A program made the translations under genes and the position numbers. Below, piece after piece: positions 15,801 through 24,003 of a stretch of 64,000 bases of DNA. The notes under the pieces are model-generated. The model did not search any database. It worked only from the letters and a program-made list of their open reading frames with translations, and was not told where the DNA came from. Origin of the DNA: Pseudomonas sp. RIT-PI-r (GTDB taxonomy: Bacteria > Pseudomonadota > Gammaproteobacteria > Pseudomonadales > Pseudomonadaceae); the NCBI RefSeq assembly GCF_001297015.1, contig NZ_LIGE01000012.1, forward strand, positions 22,574 through 86,573, read 5' to 3'. How positions within the stretch are numbered: position 1 is the stretch's first letter; the number at the start of each line of letters is the position of its first letter.

Positions 15801-16703
15801 TCAGGAGCAGGCGACTTTGCGCGGCGGCTGCACAAAACGCTCGCGAAACTCCAGATAATGCTTGAGCACCTGCACCGGCGCTTCGGTCTGTGGATAGTGA
15901 CCGATACCCGGTAACTGCACGGTGTCTGCGTCAGGTATCAACTCCCGATAGCGCTCGACCATGTGCGCACCGGAGATCGGGTCGACTTCACCATCAATCA
16001 ACCGCAGCGGAATTTCCCCACGCTGCATGGCCGCCACCCAGCGGTCGCGCTGAACGCGGCGCTCGGGAATATAGTTGATCAACTTGTGCATGATGCGCGG
16101 CCCGCGATTGCTGTCGACCAGGCTCCAGAAATCATCCATCTCGCTTTCACTGGGCCGAGTCTGCGGTCCGAAGATCTGGCGAAAGCTTTTCACCAGGGCA
16201 TCACGGGTAAACGCGCGGCCGATCATCCAGCCCAGCGGACTGAGCAGCAGCTTTTGCATCAGCACCGGACGATGGGTTTCCGGAAACAGGCCACCGTTGA
16301 GGAATACGCAACTGGCGATTTCGATGCGATCTTCGTAATGCCGGGCCAGCAGTTCTTGCGCAACGCTGTCGCCGTAATCGTGCGCCAGCACATGCACCGG
16401 TTGCTCGATCTGCAAATGCGCGAGCAATGCCTGTTGCAGATCGGCCTGTTCCAGCAGGCTGTAGGTGTGATTGAGTGGTTTCGCCGAGTCGCCAAAACCC
16501 AGCATGTCACAGGCGATCATCCGATAGCGCTGAGCCAGTGGCTGCCACAGGTAATGCCAATCCCAACTCGCCGTCGGGAAGCCATGGATCAGCAGCAGCG
16601 GCTCACCCTGCCCCGTCGTCCAGTAACGAATCGGCTGGCCACGGAAGACAAACGTCTGGCTGCGTTTGCGCCAGACACACAGAGGAATCTCGGCGAGAGG
16701 CAT
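15801..16703 (-). CDS. Alpha/beta hydrolase, epoxide hydrolase/MEST-like
   Basis: This is a 300-residue alpha/beta hydrolase. The oxyanion region is LLLIHGFPTASWDWHYL. The nucleophile elbow reads AHDYGDS, so the nucleophile is Asp rather than Ser, as in epoxide hydrolases, haloalkane dehalogenases and the MEST family. LNGGLFPETHRP after it is also MEST-like. The catalytic His is in LPGIGHYPQTEAP. Its start codon overlaps the stop of the upstream class II aldolase gene by one base (TAATG), indicating translational coupling. The true substrate is unknown. Confidence 0.88.
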   Translation of the reverse strand: MPLAEIPLCVWRKRSQTFVFRGQPIRYWTTGQGEPLLLIHGFPTASWDWHYLWQPLAQRYRMIACDMLGFGDSAKPLNHTYSLLEQADLQQALLAHLQIEQPVHVLAHDYGDSVAQELLARHYEDRIEIASCVFLNGGLFPETHRPVLMQKLLLSPLGWMIGRAFTRDALVKSFRQIFGPQTRPSESEMDDFWSLVDSNRGPRIMHKLINYIPERRVQRDRWVAAMQRGEIPLRLIDGEVDPISGAHMVERYRELIPDADTVQLPGIGHYPQTEAPVQVLKHYLEFRERFVQPPRKVACS

Positions 16704-17518
16704 TAGAGTTTATACCCCGGGTCTTGTTTATCGAGTTTGCGCAGCAACGCTGGCCAGGCCAGCGCGCCACCCATGCCTTGAGCACTTTTGGTGACGCCGG
16801 CGATCATCGCTTTGGCGCCCGCCAGAATCTGCGGTTCGATGACGATGAGTTCCGCGCCACCGGTTTGCGCCATCACCTGGATGTCGCAGGCGCGCTGGAA
16901 GGTGAACATCATCAGAAAGGTGTCGGCGATGGTGCCGCCACAGGTCAGCAGTCCGTGGTTGTGCAGCATCAGGAAATTGTTTTCGCCCAGATCGGCCTGC
17001 AAGCGCGCCTTTTCTTCGTGGTTCAGCGCCACGCCTTCATAGGCGTGACAGGCCAGGCTCGACAGCACGAACAGCGACTGCTGGCTGATCGGCAACACGC
17101 CTTGCTTTTGCGCCGACACCGCGACGCCCGACGCGGTGTGGGTATGCAGCACGCAAACCACATCGTGCCGCACTTCGTGCACAGCACTATGGATGGTGTA
17201 GCCAGCGGGATTGATCTCGTAAGGGCTGTCCATGAGCTTGTTGCCGGCCTGATCGACTTTCACCAGGCTCGACGCAGTGATCTCATGGAACATCAGGCCG
17301 AACGGATTGATCAGGAAATCTTCGGTGCCCGGCACCTTGGCGGAAATGTGCGTGAAGATCAGATCGTCCCAGCCATGGGCGGCGACCAGACGATAACAAG
17401 CGGCGAGATCGACACGGGTCTGCCATTCCGCGGCACTGACCTGGTCTTTGACATTCAGGGACGATTGGACGGGGGCTACGCTCACTGTATGCACCTCTGC
17501 GTTCTTATTGTTCTGCAC
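16703..17518 (-). CDS. Class II aldolase/adducin family protein
   Basis: This 271-residue protein has the zinc-dependent class II aldolase/adducin fold. The zinc ligands are expected at VLHTHTASG (near residue 125) and at HNHGLLTCGG (near 195), with the acidic residue of the family around HEITASSLVKVD. Related proteins are fuculose-phosphate aldolases, but this longer subgroup with an N-terminal extension (AEWQTRVDLAACYRLVAAHG) is also close to eukaryotic adducin heads, and the reaction is unknown. It is first in a two-gene operon with the alpha/beta hydrolase, which suggests joint action on one substrate. Confidence 0.9.
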   Translation of the reverse strand: MQNNKNAEVHTVSVAPVQSSLNVKDQVSAAEWQTRVDLAACYRLVAAHGWDDLIFTHISAKVPGTEDFLINPFGLMFHEITASSLVKVDQAGNKLMDSPYEINPAGYTIHSAVHEVRHDVVCVLHTHTASGVAVSAQKQGVLPISQQSLFVLSSLACHAYEGVALNHEEKARLQADLGENNFLMLHNHGLLTCGGTIADTFLMMFTFQRACDIQVMAQTGGAELIVIEPQILAGAKAMIAGVTKSAQGMGGALAWPALLRKLDKQDPGYKL

Positions 17519-17616
17519 GTGACAGCAGTCTAGTCAGGTGCAGGCAATCGCGTAGTTGCATTGGCAGCCAGCTTGATGACTGATCGAGTCAGCGATGCAA
17601 ACAGCTTGGATCCATG

Positions 17617-18303
17617 TCAAAGCAACGACGCCAACAAAGGCGCGGCGAACAGATTGAGCAGTCCGGTGAGGACCATCACCAGGCCCGCCACAGAGCCTTC
17701 TTCACCGCCGACTTCGTGCGCCCGACTGACCCCGGCTCCGTGTGCGCCCACACCGAACAACGCGCCCCGCGCCAGGGCGCTCCGCAACGGCAGCCACTTG
17801 AGCAGAACCCCGCCAAGCATCGCGCCGAACACGCCAGTGAACATCACGAACACGGCGGTCAATTCTGGTACGCCGCCGAGGTTTTGTGCCAACGGCATGG
17901 CGAACGGCGTGGTGATCGAGCGTGGCACCAGCGACAGCGTCACCGAACTGTCGAGCGCCAATGCCTTGGCCAAGCCGAACGAGGTGCCAATCGAAGCCGC
18001 ACTGCCCGCCACCATGCCCAGCATCAGCGCCGACCAGTGCCGTATCAATAAATGTCGTTGCTGCCAGATCGGCACGGCGAAGGCGACGGTCACCGGGCCC
18101 AGTACCAGCATCAGCCAATGAGTGTTGCTGGAATATTCGGCGTACGCGGTGTGCAGCGGTACGGCGAGCGCGAGAAGCAACGCCGGCACCAGGATCAGCG
18201 GCGACAACACATAACGCCCGGTGCGCCGATAAATCCAGCGGCTGAACAAGTACGCCAACAACGTGAAGGCGAGCCAGAACATCGGCATCCATTCAAGCTT
18301 CAT
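17617..18303 (-). CDS. LrgB/CidB family membrane protein
   Basis: This is an inner-membrane protein of 228 residues with about seven hydrophobic segments. Family landmarks are PLHTAYAEYSSNTHWLMLVL, VTVAFAVPIWQQ, the glycine-rich GSAASIGTSFGLAKAL and SLVPRSITTPFAMPLAQNLG. It ends in the helix after GAHGAGVSRAHEVG. LrgB/CidB proteins act with LrgA/CidA holin-like partners in control of autolysis and probably export of small metabolites. The gene overlaps the 3' end of the cidA-like gene by 11 bases, so the two are co-transcribed and the stoichiometry is probably coupled. Confidence 0.93.
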   Translation of the reverse strand: MKLEWMPMFWLAFTLLAYLFSRWIYRRTGRYVLSPLILVPALLLALAVPLHTAYAEYSSNTHWLMLVLGPVTVAFAVPIWQQRHLLIRHWSALMLGMVAGSAASIGTSFGLAKALALDSSVTLSLVPRSITTPFAMPLAQNLGGVPELTAVFVMFTGVFGAMLGGVLLKWLPLRSALARGALFGVGAHGAGVSRAHEVGGEEGSVAGLVMVLTGLLNLFAAPLLASLL

Positions 18304-18679
18304 GGGAACGCCTCGCGCGCACGGCCAGTTCCACGGTGAACGCGGTCACCAGCATCACCATCAAGGTGCTGGCGGCGATCACCAGCAAAATCCGCCAGCC
18401 GTCATCGCGCAGCAACGTGCCGTAATCGAGCAGGCTCATCAACGCGGGAATGAAAAACAGCAACATCTCGGCCATCAACAGGCCCGCGCCCAATTGCAGC
18501 GCTGCCGGTTTGACCCAGCCGAACGCGAACGCCAGCAGCAACAGCGCCATGCCAATCACCCCGCCAGGAATAGGCCAGGGCAACCACGCGGCGATCAGGC
18601 AGCCGAGCAGGTAGAGCCCGAGCAGTACGGCAAGTTCGACGAACAGACGGGAAAAGTGTTTGAGACGGGCGGCGTTCAT
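18293..18679 (-). CDS. CidA/LrgA family holin-like protein
   Basis: This is a small inner-membrane protein of 128 residues with four predicted helices: FVELAVLLGLYLLGCLIAAW, the IPGGVIGMALLLLAF helix with the conserved P-x-PGGVIGM motif, LGAGLLMAEMLLFFIPALMS, and ILLVIAASTLMVMLVTAFTV. The family forms holin-like oligomers that influence murein hydrolase activity and metabolite efflux. It is first gene of the cidA-lrgB pair. A LysR regulator lies divergently 97 bases away, in the position of CidR in other bacteria. Confidence 0.93.
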   Translation of the reverse strand: MNAARLKHFSRLFVELAVLLGLYLLGCLIAAWLPWPIPGGVIGMALLLLAFAFGWVKPAALQLGAGLLMAEMLLFFIPALMSLLDYGTLLRDDGWRILLVIAASTLMVMLVTAFTVELAVRARRSHEA

Positions 18680-18776
18680 GAGGTCGGCTCCTTACAGAAG
18701 CCTATTTTACGAAGCGACCTGCCATCCCCGAAGCGAATTGTTAGACTCGTAGCCATTCCAAACTGGAATCAGACTT

Positions 18777-19664
18777 ATGGAACTCAAACAGCTGCGCAGT
18801 TTTGTCGAAGTCATGCATCAGGGCGGTTTTACCCAAGCGGCGAAAACCCTGCACATCAGTCAATCAGCGGTGAGTAAACAGGTCGCGCAATTGGAGCAAA
18901 GCCTCGGCACGCCGCTGCTCGAGCGGCTCGGCTCACAGCTGCGCCTGACCGCCGCTGGCAGCGTGGTGCTGCAACGCGCCGAAGCCATGCTGCGTTTGCG
19001 CAATGAGCTGCTGGTCGAGTTGGACGACCTCAGTCATCTGGCCCGTGGCGAGCTGCGCCTCGGTCTGCCGCTGTTGGGCAGTGATGCCCTGTTTGCCGGG
19101 CTATTCGCCGAATACCGCCGGCGCTATCCGAACATCAGCGTGCAGTTACTCGAGGGCGGCAGCCGTCATATCGAGCAAGCTGTGCTCAACGGTGAACTGG
19201 AATTGGGTGGCAGTCTGTTGCCGAAGGATCCGCAGTTTGACTGTCAGCCGTTCTGCGACGAGAAGCTCGATGCGTTGCTGCCGGTCGATCACCCACTGGC
19301 CGAGCGCGGCGAGATCGGCCTGGAGGAACTGGCCGACACACCGTTCCTGCTTTATCAACGCAGCTTCGTGCTCAACGACCGCTTGCTGCAGGCGTGCCAG
19401 CAAATGGGCTTCACGCCGAAGGAAGGCGGGCGCAGCGGGCAGGCGGATTTTCTCGCAGCGCTGGTCGCCGCCGGGCAAGGCGTGGTCCTGTTGCCCAGGG
19501 TGGTCGCACGCGGGCTGGTGCGGCCAGGCGTGGTGCGCCTGACCTTGCGCGCGCCGGATTATCTGCGTTGGGACATCGCGTTTATCTGGCGTCAGGGCGC
19601 TTATCTGTCGAAAGCCGCGCAGGCGTGGCTGGCACTTTTACGCGAGCGGCCGATCAGCCCTTGA
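18777..19664 (+). CDS. LysR-family regulator, CidR-like position
   Basis: This is a 295-residue LysR-type regulator. The N-terminal helix-turn-helix is MELKQLRSFVEVMHQGGFTQ with AAKTLHISQSAVSKQVAQLE. The periplasmic-binding-like effector domain follows, with GELRLGLPLLGSDALFAGLF, and LLPVDHPLAERGEIGLEEL near residue 180. It is divergent from cidA-lrgB, so it probably senses a metabolic or envelope cue and activates the pair; this is inference from position. The 3' end overlaps the convergent flavodoxin-like gene by 11 bases. Confidence 0.92.
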   Translation: MELKQLRSFVEVMHQGGFTQAAKTLHISQSAVSKQVAQLEQSLGTPLLERLGSQLRLTAAGSVVLQRAEAMLRLRNELLVELDDLSHLARGELRLGLPLLGSDALFAGLFAEYRRRYPNISVQLLEGGSRHIEQAVLNGELELGGSLLPKDPQFDCQPFCDEKLDALLPVDHPLAERGEIGLEELADTPFLLYQRSFVLNDRLLQACQQMGFTPKEGGRSGQADFLAALVAAGQGVVLLPRVVARGLVRPGVVRLTLRAPDYLRWDIAFIWRQGAYLSKAAQAWLALLRERPISP

Positions 19665-20109
19665 GTGCGTCGATCAACTGCGCCAGCCATGGCTCGGCGT
19701 CGGTTTCCGGGGTCACGCTTTCGCTGGCATCAATGCGCAGCATGTCCTGCACCTCACGCACGCCCAGCTCGCCGAACAGTTCGCGCATCTGCTCGCCACC
19801 ACCGCAGAACGTGTCGCCATAACTGGCGTCGCCCAACGCAATAACGGCACCGGGCAAACCGCGCCAGGCTGCCGGCAACTGATCGCGAATGGTCGAATAC
19901 AACGGTTGCAGGTTATCCGGCAACTCACCCATGCCAGTAGTCGAGGTCACGGCGAGCAACGCTTCGGGACCGAACGCTTGAAGGTCCGTCAGGCTGGCGC
20001 GCGAGTTGTAGAAGGTTTCAAAGCCAGCGGCTTTCAACAGGTTCTGGGCGTGGCGGGCGACTTCTTCGGCGGTGCCGTAGACCGAACCGGAGAGGATGGC
20101 GACTTTCAT
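19654..20109 (-). CDS. Flavodoxin-like protein (MioC/CPR family)
   Basis: This is an FMN-binding electron carrier of 151 residues. The start MKVAILSGSVYGTAEEVARH contains the phosphate-binding loop S-G-S-x-Y-G-T, preceded by an AGGA site. LLAVTSTTGMGELPDNLQ forms the second FMN loop, and ALGDASYGDTFCGGGEQM forms the third, typical of MioC and the flavodoxin domain of reductases. A longer upstream ORF extension was rejected. The electron partner is unknown; MioC in E. coli supports biotin synthesis. Confidence 0.92.
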   Translation of the reverse strand: MKVAILSGSVYGTAEEVARHAQNLLKAAGFETFYNSRASLTDLQAFGPEALLAVTSTTGMGELPDNLQPLYSTIRDQLPAAWRGLPGAVIALGDASYGDTFCGGGEQMRELFGELGVREVQDMLRIDASESVTPETDAEPWLAQLIDALKG

Positions 20110-20263
20110 CAATCTGATCCTGAAACTGAAAAAATGAGCGGCGATAGTAGCAGCCTGAACTGCAAAGCTGCGATTGGATCTCATCTGCCGATAATGGCCA
20201 GTAGACAGCGCCGATGGTTCTTCTAGAATGCGAGCCACTGACAACTCTTGAAAGGATTCAAAG

Positions 20264-20737
20264 ATGATCAAAGCCAGTCTGCTGCAAATGGTGATCAATG
20301 CGTCGAACGACGGCATCGTGGTCGCCGAAAAAGAAGGTGAGCAGGACAACATTCTGATCTACGTCAACCCCGCTTTCGAACGTCTCACCGGTTACAGCAG
20401 CGAAGAGATTCTCTACCAGGACTGCCGGTTTTTGCAGGCAGGAGATCGCGATCAAGAGAGTCTTGAGCTGATTCGCAACACGCTGCGCGACGGCGGAACG
20501 TGCCGGGAAATCCTGCGCAACTATCGCAAGGACGGCACGCCGTTCTGGAATGAACTGTCGCTTTCAACGGTGAATGCTGATGATGGAATGACTTATACCG
20601 TCGGCGTGCAGAAAGACGTAACGGTTCAGGTCAAAGCTCAGCAGCGTGTTGTACAGCTCGAGGCAGAGATTGCGGCGCTACGTGCAGAGCTGGCGCAGCT
20701 GAAAGCGACGAACGGTTCAAACAAAACAGCGAACTAA
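20264..20737 (+). CDS. Short LOV blue-light photoreceptor (PpSB1-LOV/PplA type)
   Basis: This is a stand-alone PAS/LOV sensor of 157 residues that would bind FMN and form a cysteinyl adduct in blue light. The photoactive cysteine is Cys54 in YQDCRFLQ (the usual NCRFLQ with Asp in place of Asn, as in the P. putida short LOV proteins). FMN contacts are seen in NPAFERLTGYSSEEIL and NYRKDGTPFWNELSLSTV. A C-terminal amphipathic coiled coil (VVQLEAEIAALRAELAQLKA) serves for dimerisation. There is no output domain, so it must act by protein contact, probably with the LitR-like regulator two genes away, as described for PplA and PplR1 of P. putida. Confidence 0.93.
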   Translation: MIKASLLQMVINASNDGIVVAEKEGEQDNILIYVNPAFERLTGYSSEEILYQDCRFLQAGDRDQESLELIRNTLRDGGTCREILRNYRKDGTPFWNELSLSTVNADDGMTYTVGVQKDVTVQVKAQQRVVQLEAEIAALRAELAQLKATNGSNKTAN

Positions 20738-20791
20738 TTGTCATTAACTACAATCACCAATGACTTTGTAACTATTCCTTTCGAGTTAGCC

Positions 20792-21397
20792 ATGCAGCGC
20801 GACGCCCTCCTCACTCAGGATGAGCTGGATTTCATCCAGACCATGCAGCACAACCCGCAACTGAACGTGCGGGATGCGACGTCGAGTCTGCTGGTCAATG
20901 GCGGATCGCAGATTCGTGATTTGCTCACGCGTCTCGCGGCTCATGAGCAAGTGACCATTCAGGCCAACTTCGAAAATCAGCAAATGACTTTTCCGTTGCA
21001 CCTGGTGGAAGACGAGTTTCATGCGCTGCATTTGCGCCTCGGCGTTCCGAGCATTTACGAAGACGGCCCGATGGTGCGCCCATGGCGGCTGGTGCTCGAA
21101 GAGCCGGTAGCGCTGGAAAATGCCAAAGGCCAGCCAGGCATGATGTGGGTGCACGAGGTGTCGCACAAAGGTGTGTTGCTGGAAATGCGCAACAAGACCA
21201 AACCACCCAAGCACTTTGCCTTGTGGTTCAGCCCTTCGGGGTATGAGCGGATTGCATTGCGCGGCAATTTCGAACGGGAAACCGAACACGGCTTCTACGC
21301 TTACGAGCTGAACCAGACCGATGCCGATGAAACCGAACGTCTGCGTCAGTTCATCCTGCAACAGCATCGCTTGACCCATCCTGCCCTGCACACCTGA
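20792..21397 (+). CDS. Conserved Pseudomonas protein of unknown function beside the LOV gene
   Basis: This is a 201-residue soluble protein from MQRDALLTQDELDFIQTMQH. An in-frame TTG at 20738, directly after the LOV stop codon, would add 18 residues and couple it tightly to the LOV gene; the ribosome site is weak for either. The N-terminal helical part (to about residue 60) is followed by a beta-rich region. This holds HLVEDEFHALHLRLGVPSIY, WRLVLEEPVALEN and WVHEVSHKGVLLEMRNK, spaced like a PilZ/YcgR-type barrel though without a clear RxxxR motif. I do not recognise the function. Same-strand adjacency suggests a part in light or c-di-GMP signalling, which is inference. Confidence 0.75.
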   Translation: MQRDALLTQDELDFIQTMQHNPQLNVRDATSSLLVNGGSQIRDLLTRLAAHEQVTIQANFENQQMTFPLHLVEDEFHALHLRLGVPSIYEDGPMVRPWRLVLEEPVALENAKGQPGMMWVHEVSHKGVLLEMRNKTKPPKHFALWFSPSGYERIALRGNFERETEHGFYAYELNQTDADETERLRQFILQQHRLTHPALHT

Positions 21398-21400
21398 TTT

Positions 21401-22378
21401 TCAGGTATCCAGTTTTCCGGCAAGAAACTGCGTCAGACGCTGACGCATGGTTGCACCTTCGTTACCAATACAGCCAATCGAACTTGCCGCCAGACTGTCC
21501 TGCGCCAGATCGGCTGCATCCCCCGCCAGTAACAGCTGACAATCGAGACTCAACGCCAGCCGATGCAGGCGCCGTGGCAATTGCGCGCTGGGCGCATGAT
21601 TGGAAAACAGCACCAGCGCTTCGGGTTTGATCTTCTCGCAAATCAGTGTCAGCTCGTCGAACGGCTGGCCTGTGGTCAGCACCCGCACGCCCGATTCGCT
21701 GGTACTCAGAAATAACGCCGCCACCAGCAATTCCAGTTCGCGGCACTGACCGGCCAAGGCGCTGACGACGATCCTGCGTGGCTGGGAAGCGCGCAACGTG
21801 ACGATTCGCTGCAACACTCGCGCGCGGAGAAAACCATCGAAAAACAGCCATTCGCTGGTTTGCCCGAACGCGTCCTGGCGCTGCAACAATGCTCGCCAGA
21901 GCGGCATCAGAATGTCCTGAAAGACCACGGCCAATGAATACGAAGAAAATATCTGGCCATAGACCCGATCCATTTCCTGATCATCGAACGAACTGATCGC
22001 GCGCTGCACCTGATGCTGCCATTGCAGATAGTCCGCCTGCACCAGATCGTCGGAAATGATGTGCGCCAGCGCTTTCAAGGGTTCGGTCTTGGCGAGAATC
22101 CTGCCGATCTTGCTGACCGCTACGCCACGGTCGATCCATTCGACGATGCTGCGAACGCGCTCGATATCGTTCATCGAATACAGCCGATGCCCACTTTCGG
22201 TGCGTGTTGGCTCGATTAATCCGTAGCGTCGCTCCCATGCACGCAAGGTAACCGGGTTGACGCCGGTCAACCGCGAGACTTCGCGGATGGGGAACAGATC
22301 CTCGCGTTCAATCGCCGTAGATGCCTGAGAAACAGGGAGTACGTCAGTTATGACGGGCATTGTGCGGTCAACTTCCAT
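21401..22378 (-). CDS. MerR/LitR-like regulator with altered cobalamin domain (class II LitR, PplR type)
   Basis: This is a 325-residue regulator. The MerR helix-turn-helix is LFPIREVSRLTGVNPVTLRA with WERRYGLIEPTRTESGHRLY at residues 29 to 67. A four-helix linker domain follows, then a B12-binding-like Rossmann domain from about residue 205 (IVVSALAGQCRELELLVAAL). CarH and class I LitR have the cobalamin-ligating His at the position where this reads GQCREL, so B12 is probably not used. Class II LitR proteins of pseudomonads respond to light through the LOV partner. An alternative ATG six codons in (MPVITD) has a closer GGAAG site. It converges with the LOV transcript and is divergent from the ABM gene. 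Confidence 0.88.
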   Translation of the reverse strand: MEVDRTMPVITDVLPVSQASTAIEREDLFPIREVSRLTGVNPVTLRAWERRYGLIEPTRTESGHRLYSMNDIERVRSIVEWIDRGVAVSKIGRILAKTEPLKALAHIISDDLVQADYLQWQHQVQRAISSFDDQEMDRVYGQIFSSYSLAVVFQDILMPLWRALLQRQDAFGQTSEWLFFDGFLRARVLQRIVTLRASQPRRIVVSALAGQCRELELLVAALFLSTSESGVRVLTTGQPFDELTLICEKIKPEALVLFSNHAPSAQLPRRLHRLALSLDCQLLLAGDAADLAQDSLAASSIGCIGNEGATMRQRLTQFLAGKLDT

Positions 22379-22571
22379 GCTGGTTAATTGGATCCCATTC
22401 TACTCCTGACCGCCCTTCATCGTTCAAGTACAGATCTGCGACGAATGTCGCTGGTGTAATCGCTAAAATCAGGAATAATCCTTGCTTGTTGAAAAGCGCA
22501 GGCCTCTACCCCGGCCTGCGTCAGGCGAACTTCCTACCCGGAACGACGCAACCGAAATACGGAGATACACA

Positions 22572-23138
22572 ATGTCTACTTCCCCCGTCACGTTGATGGT
22601 TGCGCGTCGCGTTGCCGATGGCCGCTATCAGGATCTGATTGCCTGGCTGCGCGAAGGCGAACAGCTGGCCACCGACTTTCCCGGTTATCTCGGCTCCGGC
22701 GTGCTCGCTCCGCCGCCCGGCGATAACGAATTCCAGATTATTTTCCGCTTCGTCGATGAACAGACCCTGCATGCCTGGGAGCACTCCGCTTCGCGCACTG
22801 CGTGGCTGGATCGTGGCAGCGATCTGTTTGCGCATCCGAAGGAACATAGAGTCAGCGGTATCGAAGGCTGGTTCGGTGCAGCCGGTCAGCGTCCTGCTCG
22901 CTGGAAGCAGGCGGTAGCAATCTGGCTGGCGTTCTTTCCGGTGTCGCTGCTGTTCAACTTTGTCCTCGGCCCACTGCTCGCTGAAATGAGCTTGTTGCCG
23001 CGTGTGTTGATCAGCACGGCGTGCCTGACACCTTTGATGGTTTACTTCTTTATTCCACTGTCGACGCGCCTGCTGGCGAACTGGCTGAACAGCACGCCGG
23101 TGCGACTGCCGGTGACGGCAGCACCTCAGAAACATTGA
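22572..23138 (+). CDS. Membrane-anchored antibiotic biosynthesis monooxygenase (ABM) domain protein
   Basis: This is a 188-residue protein with a GGAG site before MSTSPVTLMVARRVAD. Residues 1 to about 95 form one ABM ferredoxin-like domain (LREGEQLATDFPGYLGSGVL, FQIIFRFVDEQTLHAWEHS). After a linker, two transmembrane helices follow (VAIWLAFFPVSLLFNFVLGP and ISTACLTPLMVYFFIPLSTR). ABM domains bind small polyphenols or haem, but the role of this membrane form is unknown. It is divergent from the LitR-like gene, a typical place for a directly regulated target, and begins the row leading to folM-folE-folX. Confidence 0.88.
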   Translation: MSTSPVTLMVARRVADGRYQDLIAWLREGEQLATDFPGYLGSGVLAPPPGDNEFQIIFRFVDEQTLHAWEHSASRTAWLDRGSDLFAHPKEHRVSGIEGWFGAAGQRPARWKQAVAIWLAFFPVSLLFNFVLGPLLAEMSLLPRVLISTACLTPLMVYFFIPLSTRLLANWLNSTPVRLPVTAAPQKH

Positions 23139-23221
23139 AGATCGCAGCCTCGTTGCACTCGACAGCTCCTACGGGAACGTAAGCCGGCCTGTGCAGGAGC
23201 TGCCGCAGGCTGCGATCTTTT
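23139..23221. repeat. REP palindrome, family B, imperfect
   Basis: Arms GATCGCAGCCTCGTTGCACT and GGAGCTGCCGCAGGCTGCGA (complementary apart from a diverged middle) begin at the stop codon of the ABM gene and end 50 bases before folM. It separates, or attenuates between, the ABM gene and the pterin genes. Confidence 0.8.
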
Positions 23222-23271
23222 CCGGCGTGTCGCTGTTATAGTTTTTGCTCCCTCCGCGATGCGAGCCGTTC

Positions 23272-23982
23272 ATGCCAGATTCCGCAGCCCCGATCCTCAT
23301 CACCGGCGCCGGCCAGCGAGTCGGCCTGCATTGTGCGCAGCGTTTGCTCGAGGATGGTCATCGCGTCATCTTCACCTACCGCACTGAACGTCCCGGCGTG
23401 CAGACATTGCGTGATCTGGGCGCCCTCGGAATGTTCGCCGACTTCTCCAGCGAAGCCGGGATTCTCGCCTTCATCACTGAACTGAAAAACCATACCGACA
23501 GCCTGCGCGCCATCGTGCATAACGCCTCCGAATGGCTGGCCGAAACCCCGGGCAGCGAGACCGAAGCCTTCACGCGCATGATCAATCTGCACATGCTTGC
23601 CCCCTACCTGATCAACCTGCACTGCGCCGATTTGCTGCAGTGCTCGACGCCCGCCGACATCATCCACATCAGCGACGACGTCACCCGCAAGGGCAGCAGC
23701 AAACACATCGGCTATTGCGCCAGTAAAGCCGGGCTCGACAGCCTGACCCTGTCCTTTGCCGCGCGTTATGCGCCAGCCATCAAGGTCAACGGCATCGCGC
23801 CGGCCCTGCTATTGTTCAATCCCGACGACGACGCGGCGTACCGCGCCAAGGCCCTGGCCAAATCCGCGCTGGGTATCGAACCCGGCAGTGAAGTGATCTA
23901 TCAGAGCCTGCGCTACCTGCTCGACAACCCCTATGTCACCGGGACGACCCTGACCGTCAACGGCGGACGGCACATCAAATAA
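23272..23982 (+). CDS. folM: Dihydromonapterin reductase
   Basis: This is a short-chain dehydrogenase of 236 residues that reduces 7,8-dihydromonapterin to tetrahydromonapterin with NADPH. The nucleotide motif ILITGAGQRVGLHCAQRLLE is FolM-like, with YRTERPGVQTL selecting NADPH. HNASEWLAE, HISDDVTRKGSSKHIGYCAS (catalytic Tyr) and VNGIAPALLLFN with the end TLTVNGGRHIK follow the E. coli FolM sequence closely. The ATG at 23272 has a weak ribosome site; the first ATG of the frame, nine codons upstream, is less likely. It lies 21 bases before folE, in an operon folM-folE-folX that makes tetrahydromonapterin, the cofactor of phenylalanine hydroxylase in pseudomonads. Confidence 0.93.
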   Translation: MPDSAAPILITGAGQRVGLHCAQRLLEDGHRVIFTYRTERPGVQTLRDLGALGMFADFSSEAGILAFITELKNHTDSLRAIVHNASEWLAETPGSETEAFTRMINLHMLAPYLINLHCADLLQCSTPADIIHISDDVTRKGSSKHIGYCASKAGLDSLTLSFAARYAPAIKVNGIAPALLLFNPDDDAAYRAKALAKSALGIEPGSEVIYQSLRYLLDNPYVTGTTLTVNGGRHIK

Positions 23983-24003
23983 GCCGCTTCGCGAGGATGT
24001 TCC

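Noticed and set aside
22429..22458. Possible LitR operator TACA...TGTA upstream of the ABM gene
   Set aside because: The half-sites are 22 bases apart, whereas the spacing I remember for the P. putida PplR box is about 12. No similar pair was seen before the LOV or folM genes.
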